The notes beneath the pieces are model-generated. The model ran no database searches. It worked only from the letters and a program-made list of their open reading frames with translations, and was not told the DNA's origin. A DNA stretch of 64,000 bases, taken from the NCBI GenBank assembly GCA_001777915.1, contig MFFN01000004.1:413632-477631 (forward strand), given 5' to 3'. A program made the position numbers and the translations under genes. Source of the DNA: Candidatus Edwardsbacteria bacterium RifOxyA12_full_54_48. Its GTDB lineage: Bacteria > Edwardsbacteria > AC1 > EtOH8. Each line of letters starts with the position of its first letter. Position 1 is the first letter of the stretch. Positions 9,201-17,778 of the stretch are shown piece by piece.

Positions 9201-9350
9201 TTGGTGAGCGAAAACAAGACGCCGGGCCGTTACAATGCAACCTGGAACGGACGATCGGACAAGGGACAAAAGGTATCGGCCGGAATTTACATCTATCGCC
9301 TGCAGGCGGGAGAGAAAACTTTGACCAAAAAAATGGTGCTGGTAAAATAA
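6273..9350 (+). CDS. Giant secreted protein, tandem paralogue A, with C-terminal sorting domain
   Basis: 1025 aa. I chose ATG 6273 over 6261 because GGAGAG (6263-6268) then becomes its ribosome-binding site and a clean signal peptide starts the protein (MKVNRLLFILV...LALA). Residues 51-84 carry NYGPMVNPGTGSGGFW and YIYGAGLWVGA, a beta-rich N-terminal module seen in secreted proteins of candidate phyla. An FN3-like segment starts near 392 (AGDGQVYLSWNK). A long central region contains DTLGTDRGLVYGLVDDGL and an AWQWRGSDYEIRWRDSSG block. Residues ~932-1025 form a FlgD/type-IX-like sorting domain (NAPNPFG ... IYNITGQLVKTL ... SAGIYIYRL). Conserved Cys residues (DSYCKY, TTCIGII, SSWCFNP, KCSGP) suggest a folded exoprotein. 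No catalytic motif seen. First of three tandem copies. Confidence 0.8.
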   Translation: MKVNRLLFILVTAALTGSLALAATAPGKRAPASKIMSQKTLNANAWTIYTTNYGPMVNPGTGSGGFWRNPAHGYIYGAGLWVGAQNSTGTKIVAVGYNPNSGASELGPVSLDDSYENYLTDQFARVYLSTDPTDYNDWPVLDGGKKVIRSVQDSYCKYSDENPQFTTSGDSVLHVVVEQFSYAWNYADNNDIIFFYFKVKNKSSQILNNAYLGPCADCDIGDESDGSPNDRTLFDYTRNLAMQFQTEPEPGWDKVGVVGFRYFESPVNNTGDTVNVIDNQFSHAIAPGDPLGMTAFKIFTLAQDPKTDEERYLEMSGVNYWDLVNDAYDEWGAVMPDDKRFLMSSGPFVLKPDSVVTTCIGIIGALDTTALKVASDVAQTIYDNGFVMADAPASPSFALTATAGDGQVYLSWNKALENTPDPYWAMLADAKIWNHYFPGTWSKLPSASQLLVDSFEIKTGVSTSAKIARGEANPGTDTLNAYYNQKELYEPYDLQGYLLYRADDLSGLNDPVQRVPVGTLDYGSSGAFGYFYDKADGYQIVLDIDQYAYVTPDTTYYLPIYDTLGTDRGLVYGLVDDGLTNGHCYYYGISAYDYQPNVYFTRKCPTTMSSDPALYAQAVTPAAQSPSYVPPNIAIRVDGGSDLRYGGALDYFQNLLAADPKAVPDDSFKLHWGEMGRYSSGGYNYPVYQGRLYSSGDSLMDSLTLVPSYSFSGADPTPSFNGTPYDQLPFGGIVFQPFLHYLLTQAVVDTVSVTGVYPADSIFAQAYGSLNSLFTASGTAWQWRGSDYEIRWRDSSGTVGTNPAGSILCATVWDITNNVEVPLEDGVTKVNMTKSSWCFNPASTAGRAYLDSVNATARLGMYIGGVVLFFNRANGATLRNISTLWNLRPHTGDVWTVKCSGPTTPSSGALATFIMTPEVSGVAGRPGIEALNVLLAQNAPNPFGHSGTSISYQVGGTGSCPVSLKIYNITGQLVKTLVSENKTPGRYNATWNGRSDKGQKVSAGIYIYRLQAGEKTLTKKMVLVK

Positions 9351-9357
9351 ACTTAAA

Positions 9358-9383
9358 CCCTCTCCTAATGCTTTAGGAGAGGG
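9358..9383. repeat. REP-like palindrome, inverted copy of 2900-2925
   Basis: Stem CCCTCTCCTAA / TTAGGAGAGGG with loop TGCT-type centre. Base for base this is the reverse complement of the element at 2900-2925, and it is followed by the same GGGTGAGGTCA flank. Confidence 0.7.
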
Positions 9384-9394
9384 CGGGGTGAGGT

Positions 9395-9425
9395 CAGCCC
9401 CGACCGTCGTCGGGGCTGTTATGTT
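9395..9425 (+). terminator. Terminator hairpin after paralogue A
   Basis: Ten-base stem CAGCCCCGAC (9395-9404) / GTCGGGGCTG (9409-9418), then TTATGTTTATT. It lies between paralogue A and the promoter of paralogue B. Confidence 0.6.
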
Positions 9426-9430
9426 TATTC

Positions 9431-9459
9431 TTGACAAGGGCCATCCCGGGATATATCAT
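9431..9459 (+). promoter_or_regulatory. Promoter for paralogues B and C
   Basis: TTGACA (9431-9436), 17-bp spacer, TATCAT (9454-9459), 44 bases before ATG 9504. The same TTGACA/TATCAT pairing recurs upstream of parA. Confidence 0.7.
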
Positions 9460-9503
9460 AGAGCAATAACAATATTTATTTCCCAAACCAATCGGGAGAT
9501 GCC

Positions 9504-12500
9504 ATGAAGGTTTTTCGCCTGGCCCTGCTTTGCTCGGCGGCAATCATTGCCGCCTTCGGCCCGCTTTATGCCCTCCCCTCGGGCAAAGTCCCGCCCCAAC
9601 CCAAAACCATGTCAAGCCGGGTGCTCAATGCCAACGCCTGGACCATCCACACCTCCAACTACGGGCCGTTTGTAAACCCCGGGACCGGAAGCGGAGGGTT
9701 TTGGCGCAACCCGGCCCACGGCTACATCTACGGCGCCGGGCTGTGGATCGGCGCAATAAAAAATTCACGGGATACCATATTATCTAATGGTTTCAATTTT
9801 GGTGCTTCTGAGTTCAGCCCGGTAAGCCTGGACGACAGCTATGAAAACTACCTGAGCGACCCCGGGGCCAGGGTTTATCTTTCCACCGACCCGGTCGATC
9901 ACAATGACTGGCCGGTTCTGGATGAAGACGGGAAGAAAGTGATCCGGTCCGTTCAGGACAGCTACTGCAAATACAGCGACGAGAACCCGCAGTTCACCAC
10001 CAGCGGGGACAGCATTCTTCATGTGGTGGTGGAGCAGTTCTCTTATGCTTGGGACTACGCTGATAATAATAACGTTGTTTATTTTTATTTTAAAGTGAGG
10101 AATGTCGGCAAAAAAATTCTGAATAATGTATACCTGGGACCGGCCGTTGACTGCGACATCGGCGACGAATCCGGCACCAATGCCAACGACCGGACCATCT
10201 TCGATTACACCCGCAACCTGGTCATCTCGTTCCAGAAAGAGCCGGAGCCGGGCTGGGACCAGGTTGGGGTGGTGGGCTTCCGCTATTTCGAGAGCCCCCT
10301 TAACAATACCGGCGATACGGTGAATGTGATCGACAACCAGTATCCCCACAAGATCGCCCCCGGTGATCCGCTGGGGTTGACCGCCTTTAAATTAGTCACC
10401 CTGGACACTGATCCCGCCGTCGACGAGGAGCGCTACCTGATGATGCAGGGCATTAATTACGCGAACCTGGTCAAAGACGCCTATGACGAGCAGGGGGCCT
10501 TTGCTCCTGATGACAAGCGTTTCCTGATGTCTAGCGGGCCTTTCATTTTAAAACCCGACTCGGTGGTCACCACCTGCATCGGCATCATCGGGGCCCTGGA
10601 CACTGCCGCCCTAAAAGTAGCATCGGATGTGGCCCAAGCCATTTACGACAACGGCTTTGTTTTGGCCCAAGCCCCGGCCGCCCTGGGGTTGACCGTCACC
10701 CCCGGCGACGGGAAGGCTTACCTGAGCTGGGACAAGACCGCCGAGACCACTCCCGATCCGCTGTGGGCCCAGCTGCCGGACAGCTCGGCCTGGCACAGTT
10801 ACTTCAGGGGCACCTGGCAGTACCTGCCGGATTCGGCCAAACTGCTGGTCGATTCCTTCCAGATAAAGACCGGGACGGCAACCTATGCCAAGATCGCCCG
10901 GGGCGATCCCAATCCCGTCGGCGGCACCGACACCAGCTTTGCCTTTTACCGCCAGAAGGACCTTTATCAACCCTATGACTTCCAGGGATACCTGATCTAC
11001 CGGGCAAATAATATTGCAGACCTGAATGATCCTGATAAAAGATGCCCGGTGGGAACCTTTTACCGCAGCAGTCTGGGGGCCGGAGGATATTTTTACGACA
11101 AGAACGACGGCATCCAGATCGTGCTGGACACCCGCCAGGCCTCCTACTTCACCATCGACACCACCTACTACCTGCCGGTCTACGATACTCTCGGCACCGA
11201 CCGGGGGTTGATCTACGGCCTGGTGGATGAGGGTTTGGCCAACGGCCGCACCTATTACTACGGCGTCTCGGCCTACGATTACCAGCCCTACGTCTGCTTC
11301 ACCCGCAAATGCCGGACCAGCTCCCAGGGCGATCCCCGGGACAATGCCCGGGCGGTGGTCCCTTGGAAGGATCCCATCGGCTACCTGCCTCCCAATATCG
11401 CTGTCCGGGTGGACGGCGGCTCCGACAGCCGCTGCGGCGGCACGCTGGATTACCTGGATGGCCTCCGGGTGATATCGCCCGATGCGGTCCGGCGCGACAG
11501 CTTCAAGCTGCGCTGGGGGGCCATGGCCAAATATTTCAGCGGAGGAGTGAATTATCCGGTCTACCGGGGCGATCTTTACAGCTCCGGCGGATGGCTGGTG
11601 GATTCTTTACGCCTGGTCCCATCCTTTGAAATCTATGGCAGCGAGCCTACCGCCAGCTTTATCGGGACCCCCCAGGACCAGCTGCCCTTCGGGGGGCTGG
11701 CCTTCCAGCCGTTTCTGCATTATCTGTACACCGGAGCAGTGGTGGACACGGTGTCGGTCACCGGGGTCTATCCGGCCGACAGCATCTTCGCCCAGGCCTA
11801 CGGGCCCTTTAACACCCTGTTCACCGCCTCGGCCAACGCCTGGCAGTGGCGGGGCTCGGATTTCGAGATCCGGTGGCGGGACAGCGTGGGGACGGTGGGC
11901 ACCAACCCCTCCGGCAGCATTTTGTGCGCCACGGTGTGGGACATCACCAACAACGTGGAGGTGCCCCTGGAGGCCGGAGTGGCCAAGGCCAGCATGACCA
12001 TGTCATCCTGGTGCTTCAACCCGGCGGCCAACGCCGGCCTGGCTTACCTGGACAGCGTCAACGCCACCGCCCGGCTGGGGATGTTCATCGGCGGCGTGGT
12101 GCTGTTCTTCAACCGGGCCAACGGCGGGACTTTGCGCAACATCTCCACCCTGTGGAGCCTGCGTCCCCACACCGGCGATATCTGGACCGTTCACTGTTCC
12201 GGGCCCACCACTCCGTCCGAAGGAGCCGTGGCCACCTTCATCCTGACCCCGGCGGTGCCCGACGACGGCCTGGCCCATCTGCTGCAGAACTTCCCCAACC
12301 CATTCGGAACCTCCGGCACCAAAATTCATTACCAGGTCAGCGGTTCCGGCGCCGAGGTGAACCTCAAGGTCTACAACATAACCGGGCAGCTGGTTAAGGC
12401 CCTGGTCAGCGGATATAGGGCCCCGGGATATTACCAGGCCGTCTGGAACGGCCGGTCCGAGAACGGCCACAGAGTCTCAGCCGGCATATATATCTACCGC

Positions 12501-12551
12501 CTGGAGACGGCGGGAAAGGCCGTCTCCAGAAGAATGATACTGATAAAATAA
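9504..12551 (+). CDS. Giant secreted protein, tandem paralogue B, with C-terminal sorting domain
   Basis: 1015 aa with a signal peptide (MKVFRLALLCSAAIIAAFGPLYA) and CGGGAGAT as ribosome-binding site. It is collinear with paralogue A over its whole length and shares long near-identical stretches (GGFWRNPAHGYIYGAGLW, RSVQDSYCKYSDENPQF, DTVSVTGVYPADSIFAQAYG). DNA is also close to identical over many tens of bases, for example around 8517-8575 versus 11738-11796. The FN3-like segment (PGDGKAYLSWDKTAE) and the C-terminal domain (NFPNPFGTSG ... VYNITGQLVKAL ... SAGIYIYRL) match A in type. It differs mainly in surface-loop stretches such as 9750-9800. Promoter at 9431-9459; paralogue C follows after only 36 bp. 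Confidence 0.8.
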   Translation: MKVFRLALLCSAAIIAAFGPLYALPSGKVPPQPKTMSSRVLNANAWTIHTSNYGPFVNPGTGSGGFWRNPAHGYIYGAGLWIGAIKNSRDTILSNGFNFGASEFSPVSLDDSYENYLSDPGARVYLSTDPVDHNDWPVLDEDGKKVIRSVQDSYCKYSDENPQFTTSGDSILHVVVEQFSYAWDYADNNNVVYFYFKVRNVGKKILNNVYLGPAVDCDIGDESGTNANDRTIFDYTRNLVISFQKEPEPGWDQVGVVGFRYFESPLNNTGDTVNVIDNQYPHKIAPGDPLGLTAFKLVTLDTDPAVDEERYLMMQGINYANLVKDAYDEQGAFAPDDKRFLMSSGPFILKPDSVVTTCIGIIGALDTAALKVASDVAQAIYDNGFVLAQAPAALGLTVTPGDGKAYLSWDKTAETTPDPLWAQLPDSSAWHSYFRGTWQYLPDSAKLLVDSFQIKTGTATYAKIARGDPNPVGGTDTSFAFYRQKDLYQPYDFQGYLIYRANNIADLNDPDKRCPVGTFYRSSLGAGGYFYDKNDGIQIVLDTRQASYFTIDTTYYLPVYDTLGTDRGLIYGLVDEGLANGRTYYYGVSAYDYQPYVCFTRKCRTSSQGDPRDNARAVVPWKDPIGYLPPNIAVRVDGGSDSRCGGTLDYLDGLRVISPDAVRRDSFKLRWGAMAKYFSGGVNYPVYRGDLYSSGGWLVDSLRLVPSFEIYGSEPTASFIGTPQDQLPFGGLAFQPFLHYLYTGAVVDTVSVTGVYPADSIFAQAYGPFNTLFTASANAWQWRGSDFEIRWRDSVGTVGTNPSGSILCATVWDITNNVEVPLEAGVAKASMTMSSWCFNPAANAGLAYLDSVNATARLGMFIGGVVLFFNRANGGTLRNISTLWSLRPHTGDIWTVHCSGPTTPSEGAVATFILTPAVPDDGLAHLLQNFPNPFGTSGTKIHYQVSGSGAEVNLKVYNITGQLVKALVSGYRAPGYYQAVWNGRSENGHRVSAGIYIYRLETAGKAVSRRMILIK

Positions 12552-12587
12552 CCCAGACCCATATACAAAATTTATTGCGAGTCGTCC

Positions 12588-15500
12588 ATGAAAAGATCCA
12601 TTCTTGCCCTCACGCTCTTGGCTCTGCTGCCCGCCGCCCAGGCATCCCTGGCCGCCCTGCCGGCCGGAAAACCACTGCCGGCCGGAAAATCGCTGTCCGC
12701 CCGGGTGCTCGACGCCAACGCCTGGGAGATCTGGACCTCCAACTACGGCCCCTTTGTCAATCCCACCATCGGGCCAGGAGGCTTCTGGCCCAAGGGCTCC
12801 GGACACAGTTATATCTTCGGCGCCGGCCTGTGGGTGGGGGCCATCGATGCCAGCAACAGCAAGGTCGTGTCGGTGGGATACAACACCAGCAGCGGAGGCC
12901 ACGAATTCGGGCCGGAGCCCTGGGAATCCTATCTGACCGACCCCCGGGCCAGGGTCTACCTGTCCACCGACCTGCTCGACCTGGCCGAATGGCCGCTGGT
13001 GGCCGACGGCAAAAAAGTGATCCGCTCGGTCCAGGACAGCTATTGCCGGTACAGCGATCTCAACCCCGCCTTCACCAGCCTGGGCGACAAGCAGCTTAAA
13101 GTGCAGGTCGAGCAGTTCTCCTATTCCTGGAATTACGCCGACAACAACGATATCGTCTTCTTCTACTTCAAGGTCAGGAACCGGAGCGGCACCACCCTCC
13201 GGAATGTCTATCTCGGACCGGCGGTGGATTCCGATATCGGCTATGATCCCTGGGATGACCTGGTGGCCTTCGATTACCTCCGCAACCTGGCCATGCAGTT
13301 CCAGAACCTGCCCCAGCCGGGCTGGGACCAGACCGGGGTGGTGGGTTTCCGCTTTTTGGAAAGCCCCGTCAACAACACCGGGAGCACCGTCAGCGTCATC
13401 GACAACCAGTTCTCCCATTACATCCCCTCCGGCGATCCTTTGGGGATGACGGCCTTTAAAACATTCACCTCGGAGCATGAGCCGACCACGGACGATGAGC
13501 GCTACCTGGAGCTTTGCGGCATCAACTTCTGGGACATGACGGGCGACGCCTACGACGAGCTGACCGATTACTACGGCGACAAGCGCTTCCTGATGTCCAG
13601 CGGGCCCTTCAACCTGGGGCCCGATGCCGTCTGCGCCACCTGCCTCGGGATCATCGCCGCTTCGGACACCCTGGCGGTAAAGATCGCTTCGGACGTGGCC
13701 CAGATGATATATGATAACGACTTTGCCCTGGCCAACACTCCAGCCGCCCCCGTCCTGACGGTCGCCCCGGGCGACAAACACGTGATCATCGGCTGGGACC
13801 GCCGGGCCGAGACCACTCCCGACCCCTACTGGCAGGGCATGCCCGACAGCATGGGCTGGTATGCCTACTTCCCCGGCACCTGGGAGTGGCTGATGCCCTC
13901 CAGCCGGCTGCTGGTGGATTCGTTCAAGGTCAGGCTCAGCGACACCAGTTCGCTTAAAATGCCCCGGGGCGGGGCCAATCCAGGGACCGACACCCTGATG
14001 GCCCGCTACAACCAGAGAAGCCTGTATGTCCGGTACGATTTTCAGGGCTATCTGGTCTATCGGGCCCGCCGCCTGGACGACCTGGCCTATCCCGGCCAGC
14101 GGGAGCCGGTGGGCACATTCTACACCGACCCGGACACCGGCTTGATCGACAGCACCCTGAGCTACGGAGGGGGCGCCGGTTATTGCTACGACAAGGTGGA
14201 CGGAATCAAGATCGTCATCGACCTGGTCCCCAACATCACTTATCTGCCCTGGACTTCTTATACCAGCCCCAGGCTGGACACCCTGGGTACCGACCGCGGC
14301 CTGGTCTACAGCCTGCGGGATGAAAATGTGATCAACGGCTTCGGCTGGTACTACGGGGTGGCGGCCTATGATTATCAGCCCAACGTCTACTTCACCCGCA
14401 AATGCCCCACCACTCTCAGCAGCAGCCCTGTCGAGAACGCCGTCTATGCAGTGGCCCGGAAGCCCTTGGCCGACTACCGGGCCCCGGCGGTCAGCTATAC
14501 CGTCACCGGCGGCTCGGACATCAGGACCGGAGGAACGGTCGATTACGAGTACACCTTGACCCTGGTGCCCAAGAAGGTCAACAACGATACCTTTCGGCTG
14601 GTATGGGGTCCGGTCACCAAGGCCGGCATCGCCGGGATAAACTACCCGGTATATCATGCCGAGCTGTACGACCGGCGCCTGGACAACCTGGGGGTCCCGG
14701 CCGACAGCATACTGCAGTCCATAAACTTCCGGCCAGCCTATGGTGTTCTGGGCAGCGATCCGGCGGCCACCTTTCACGGAAACCTGGGAGACCAGATCCC
14801 CTTCGGTGGGGTGGTGTTCAACGCCAGCTACAAATTCGACCCGGCGCTGGCTAAGGTGGACACGGTATCGGTCACCGGCACCTATCCGGCCGACAGCATC
14901 TGGTGCCAGGTCCAGGGCAGCTCTTTGTTCACCGCCACTGCCAATGCTTGGCAATGGCGGGGAGCGGACTATGAGATCAGATGGAAGGATACCACGGTGG
15001 CCGCCAGGGCCTGCCTGACCGCTTCGGTTTGGGACCTGACCAACAACTGGGAGGTGCCCCTGGAATCCGGCATGACCAAGGCCAGCATGACCCAGTCCTC
15101 CTGGTGTTTCAACGCCACCGCCAACATCTGCACCACTTATGTTGACAGCGCCATGAGCACCGCCTATCACAGCCTCTACCTGGCCGGGATCTCTTTATTC
15201 TTCAACCGCCGCAACGGGGGCACCCTGAGAAGGATGGTTTGGAGCCAGCGGCCGCACACCGGCGATGTCTGGACGGTACACTGCCCCGGGCCCGGCAACC
15301 CGGTTCAGGGCGGAACGGTGACCTTCATCACCACCCAGGCCTCCCAGAAAGCGGTCCTTTCGGCCAGCCTGCTGGACAGCATCAAGGTGGTGCCCAACCC
15401 CTACTTGGTGCGGGCCGGCTGGGATGTCAGCGGCAATTATCCCAAGCTCCATTTCGTCAACCTGCCGGCCAGGTGCACCATCCGGATCTACAACCTGGCC

Positions 15501-15674
15501 GGTGACCTGATCCGGGTGCTCAACCACCAGTCCACCTTTAATGACAACAACGGCACCGAGCGCTGGGATATCCTTTCCACTTACGATGAACGTCCCGCCA
15601 GCGGGGTGTTCATTTACCAGATTGATGCGCCGGGCATCGGCACCAAGCTGGGCAAATTCGCGGTGATCAAGTAG
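12588..15674 (+). CDS. Giant secreted protein, tandem paralogue C, with a different C-terminal sorting domain
   Basis: 1028 aa with a signal peptide (MKRSILALTLLALLPAAQASLA). It is homologous to A and B from the NYGPFVNP module through the WQWRGADYEIRWKD block but more diverged, and it has an insert (DPDTGLIDSTLSYGGGAG). The C-terminus is not the PNPFG/IYNITGQLV type. Instead it reads IKVVPNPYLVRAGWD ... LHFVNLPARCTIRIYNLAGD ... RPASGVFIYQIDAP ... KFAVIK, a second class of sorting/FlgD-like domain. With 36 bp to gene B and no separate promoter seen, it is likely co-transcribed with B. A strong terminator follows at 15683-15715. Confidence 0.8.
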   Translation: MKRSILALTLLALLPAAQASLAALPAGKPLPAGKSLSARVLDANAWEIWTSNYGPFVNPTIGPGGFWPKGSGHSYIFGAGLWVGAIDASNSKVVSVGYNTSSGGHEFGPEPWESYLTDPRARVYLSTDLLDLAEWPLVADGKKVIRSVQDSYCRYSDLNPAFTSLGDKQLKVQVEQFSYSWNYADNNDIVFFYFKVRNRSGTTLRNVYLGPAVDSDIGYDPWDDLVAFDYLRNLAMQFQNLPQPGWDQTGVVGFRFLESPVNNTGSTVSVIDNQFSHYIPSGDPLGMTAFKTFTSEHEPTTDDERYLELCGINFWDMTGDAYDELTDYYGDKRFLMSSGPFNLGPDAVCATCLGIIAASDTLAVKIASDVAQMIYDNDFALANTPAAPVLTVAPGDKHVIIGWDRRAETTPDPYWQGMPDSMGWYAYFPGTWEWLMPSSRLLVDSFKVRLSDTSSLKMPRGGANPGTDTLMARYNQRSLYVRYDFQGYLVYRARRLDDLAYPGQREPVGTFYTDPDTGLIDSTLSYGGGAGYCYDKVDGIKIVIDLVPNITYLPWTSYTSPRLDTLGTDRGLVYSLRDENVINGFGWYYGVAAYDYQPNVYFTRKCPTTLSSSPVENAVYAVARKPLADYRAPAVSYTVTGGSDIRTGGTVDYEYTLTLVPKKVNNDTFRLVWGPVTKAGIAGINYPVYHAELYDRRLDNLGVPADSILQSINFRPAYGVLGSDPAATFHGNLGDQIPFGGVVFNASYKFDPALAKVDTVSVTGTYPADSIWCQVQGSSLFTATANAWQWRGADYEIRWKDTTVAARACLTASVWDLTNNWEVPLESGMTKASMTQSSWCFNATANICTTYVDSAMSTAYHSLYLAGISLFFNRRNGGTLRRMVWSQRPHTGDVWTVHCPGPGNPVQGGTVTFITTQASQKAVLSASLLDSIKVVPNPYLVRAGWDVSGNYPKLHFVNLPARCTIRIYNLAGDLIRVLNHQSTFNDNNGTERWDILSTYDERPASGVFIYQIDAPGIGTKLGKFAVIK

Positions 15675-15682
15675 CGCTCCGA

Positions 15683-15715
15683 AAAAGCCCCGCTTCAACG
15701 GCGGGGCTTTTCATT
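15683..15715 (+). terminator. Intrinsic terminator after paralogue C
   Basis: AAAAGCCCCGC (15683-15693) / GCGGGGCTTTT (15701-15711) with a 7-base loop, followed by CATTT. Confidence 0.8.
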
Positions 15716-15777
15716 TGCATTCGGTCGGCAAAAATGGTATCCTTACTCTCGTTCAAAGATCAAAGGATTTTTAATTT

Positions 15778-16995
15778 ATGTCAGTATTCGAGGTCCTGAA
15801 AGAGCGGGGCTTCATCCAGCAGATGACCCATGAGGATGAGATCCGCCAGCTCCTGGAGAAGGAGAAGGTCACCTTCTACATAGGTTTCGACCCCACCGCC
15901 GACAGCCTGACCGTCGGTCATTTTTTACAGTTGATGGTGATGAGCCATATGCAACGGCACGGCCATAAGCCCATTGCCCTGCTGGGGGGCGGCACCACCA
16001 TGGTGGGCGACCCCTCCGGCAAGAGCGACATGCGGAAAATGCTGGGCAAGGAGGACATCGCCCGCAACGCCGAGTGTTTCAAAAAACAAATGGAGAAATT
16101 CATTGATTTCTCCGGCGGCAAGGCCATCATGGCCAACAACGCCGACTGGTTGCTGGGCCTGAATTATGTGGACTTTTTAAGGGAGATCGGATCCCACTTC
16201 TCGGTCAACCGGATGCTGCAGGCCGAGTGTTTCAAGGCACGATTGGAGCGGGGCCTGACATTCATGGAGTTCAATTACATGGTGATGCAGGGCTATGATT
16301 TCCTGGAGCTGTACCGCAGACATCACTGCACCCTACAGCTGGGCGGGGACGACCAGTGGTCCAACATCATCGCCGGGGTGGAGCTGGTGCGCAAGATCGA
16401 GGCCCGGCCGGTCTTTGGAATGACCTTTACTTTGCTGACCACCAGCGACGGCAAAAAGATGGGCAAGACCGAAAAGGGCGCCGTCTGGCTGGATCCCCAA
16501 AAGACCCCGCCCTACGATTTTTACCAGTACTGGCGCAACGTGGCCGACAGCGAGGTGAAAAGGTGCCTGGCCCTGCTGACCTTTCTGCCCATGGACCAGG
16601 TCAACCGCCTGGGGGATCTGAGGGACCAGGAGATCAACCAAGCCAAAAAGATACTGGCTTACGAACTGACCAAGATGGTGCACGGAGAGGACGAAGCCCA
16701 AAAAGCCCAAAAGGCCGCCGAAACATTGTTCGAGGGCGGGGCCGATCTGCAGGATGTCCCCACCTCGCCCATAGGCCGGGACCTTCTGGGCAAAAGCATC
16801 ATCGAGGTTCTTTTCGCCTGTCAGATCATACCCACCAAGAGCGAGGGCCGCCGGCTCATCGCCCAGGGCGGACTGTATGTGAACTCCGCCAAGGTCGAGA
16901 GCATCGACCTGAAGGTCACCGGCGAATTGTTCCAGGATGGGATGATGATGGTCCGAAAAGGAAAGAAAGGATATCATAAGGTGGTGCTCAAATGA
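15778..16995 (+). CDS. tyrS: Tyrosyl-tRNA synthetase
   Basis: 405 aa. A class I synthetase that charges tRNA(Tyr). The HIGH-like element is TVGH (residues 45-48) after [26 protein letters not shown] is the tyrosine/ATP region; KKMGKT near 226-231 is the KMSKS loop; the last ~65 residues form an S4 RNA-binding domain ([18 protein letters not shown]). AAAGGA lies about 11 bases before ATG 15778. The TGA stop overlaps the start of the next gene (ATGA), so tyrS and the pseudouridine synthase are one operon. I see no T-box leader in the 60-bp spacer. Confidence 0.95.
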   Translation: MSVFEVLKERGFIQQMTHEDEIRQLLEKEKVTFYIGFDPTADSLTVGHFLQLMVMSHMQRHGHKPIALLGGGTTMVGDPSGKSDMRKMLGKEDIARNAECFKKQMEKFIDFSGGKAIMANNADWLLGLNYVDFLREIGSHFSVNRMLQAECFKARLERGLTFMEFNYMVMQGYDFLELYRRHHCTLQLGGDDQWSNIIAGVELVRKIEARPVFGMTFTLLTTSDGKKMGKTEKGAVWLDPQKTPPYDFYQYWRNVADSEVKRCLALLTFLPMDQVNRLGDLRDQEINQAKKILAYELTKMVHGEDEAQKAQKAAETLFEGGADLQDVPTSPIGRDLLGKSIIEVLFACQIIPTKSEGRRLIAQGGLYVNSAKVESIDLKVTGELFQDGMMMVRKGKKGYHKVVLK

Positions 16996-17741
16996 ACCAG
17001 ACCAAGGCCCGGTTGAACAAATATCTCTCCATGTGCGGCGCGGCCTCCCGCCGCAAGGCCGACGAGATGATATCCCGCGGACAGGTGCGGGTCAACGACA
17101 AAGTGGCCGACCAGCTGGGCACGGTGATAGACATCTACAACGATATCGTCACCGTCGGCGGAAAAACCTTGCGCCTGCCGCAGCGGGTCGGTTACTTCAT
17201 CTTCAACAAACCGGCCGGCTGCCTCTGCTCCAGGGGCGACCCCGAGGGAAGAAAGACCATTTACGACCTGCTCCCCCCTAACCTGAGAAAACTGAAATAC
17301 GTGGGACGGCTGGACAAGGACACCGAGGGGCTGTTGCTGCTGACCGACGACGGGGACATGATAGAGTACCTCACCCACCCCCGCAACGAGATCCCCCGGA
17401 CCTATCAGGCCCTGGTCCGGTGGATCCTGCGGGACAGCGATGTTGAGCCTTTAAGAAAAGGGGTTGATTACCTGGGGGAATCCTACCATCCGGCCCAGGT
17501 TAAGATCCTGTCTATCGACCGGCCCAAGAACAACACCCTGCTGGAGATCACCATCAAGGAGGGGAAGAAGCGCGAGGTGCGGATGATGCTTCGGGCCCTC
17601 AACCTTCATGTGGACCATCTGAAGAGGGTTGCCTTCGGGCCGCTGAGGCTGGACAATACTCCGGTCGGCCAGCACCGGCCCTGCAAGCCCAACGAATTGG
17701 AACGGCTCAGGAAGATCTCCAAGATAAAAGCCCCGCTGTAA
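16992..17741 (+). CDS. rluB: RluB/RsuA-family 23S/16S rRNA pseudouridine synthase
   Basis: 249 aa. The N-terminal S4 domain ([20 protein letters not shown]) is followed by the RsuA-type catalytic core: [14 protein letters not shown], then [14 protein letters not shown], where Asp108 of GRLD is the catalytic aspartate that attacks the uridine, and [14 protein letters not shown] as the C-terminal family motif. Size and S4-first layout fit RluB/RluE/RsuA; RluB is the most likely member but target specificity is inferred. It is translationally coupled to tyrS by a 4-base overlap. Its stop codon sits in the loop of the terminator at 17726-17760. Confidence 0.85.
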   Translation: MNQTKARLNKYLSMCGAASRRKADEMISRGQVRVNDKVADQLGTVIDIYNDIVTVGGKTLRLPQRVGYFIFNKPAGCLCSRGDPEGRKTIYDLLPPNLRKLKYVGRLDKDTEGLLLLTDDGDMIEYLTHPRNEIPRTYQALVRWILRDSDVEPLRKGVDYLGESYHPAQVKILSIDRPKNNTLLEITIKEGKKREVRMMLRALNLHVDHLKRVAFGPLRLDNTPVGQHRPCKPNELERLRKISKIKAPL

Positions 17742-17760
17742 GGCGGGGCTTTTGCTTTTT
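17726..17760 (+). terminator. Terminator overlapping the rluB stop codon
   Basis: AAAAGCCCCGC (17726-17736) / GCGGGGCTTTT (17743-17753) then GCTTTTTT. The TAA of rluB (17739-17741) lies in the hairpin loop, so the stem encodes the last residues KAPL. Confidence 0.8.
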
Positions 17761-17778
17761 TAAGATCGAGCCGGAGAT

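Noticed and set aside
12477-15170. 897-codon open frame on the minus strand
   Set aside because: It is the antisense of paralogue C (and the end of B); long open antisense frames are common in GC-rich genes with strong codon bias. The translation is Gly/Val/His-rich with no motif and no ribosome-binding site.
15716-15777. T-box riboswitch upstream of tyrS
   Set aside because: The spacer is only about 60 bp and shows neither the T-box sequence nor an antiterminator.
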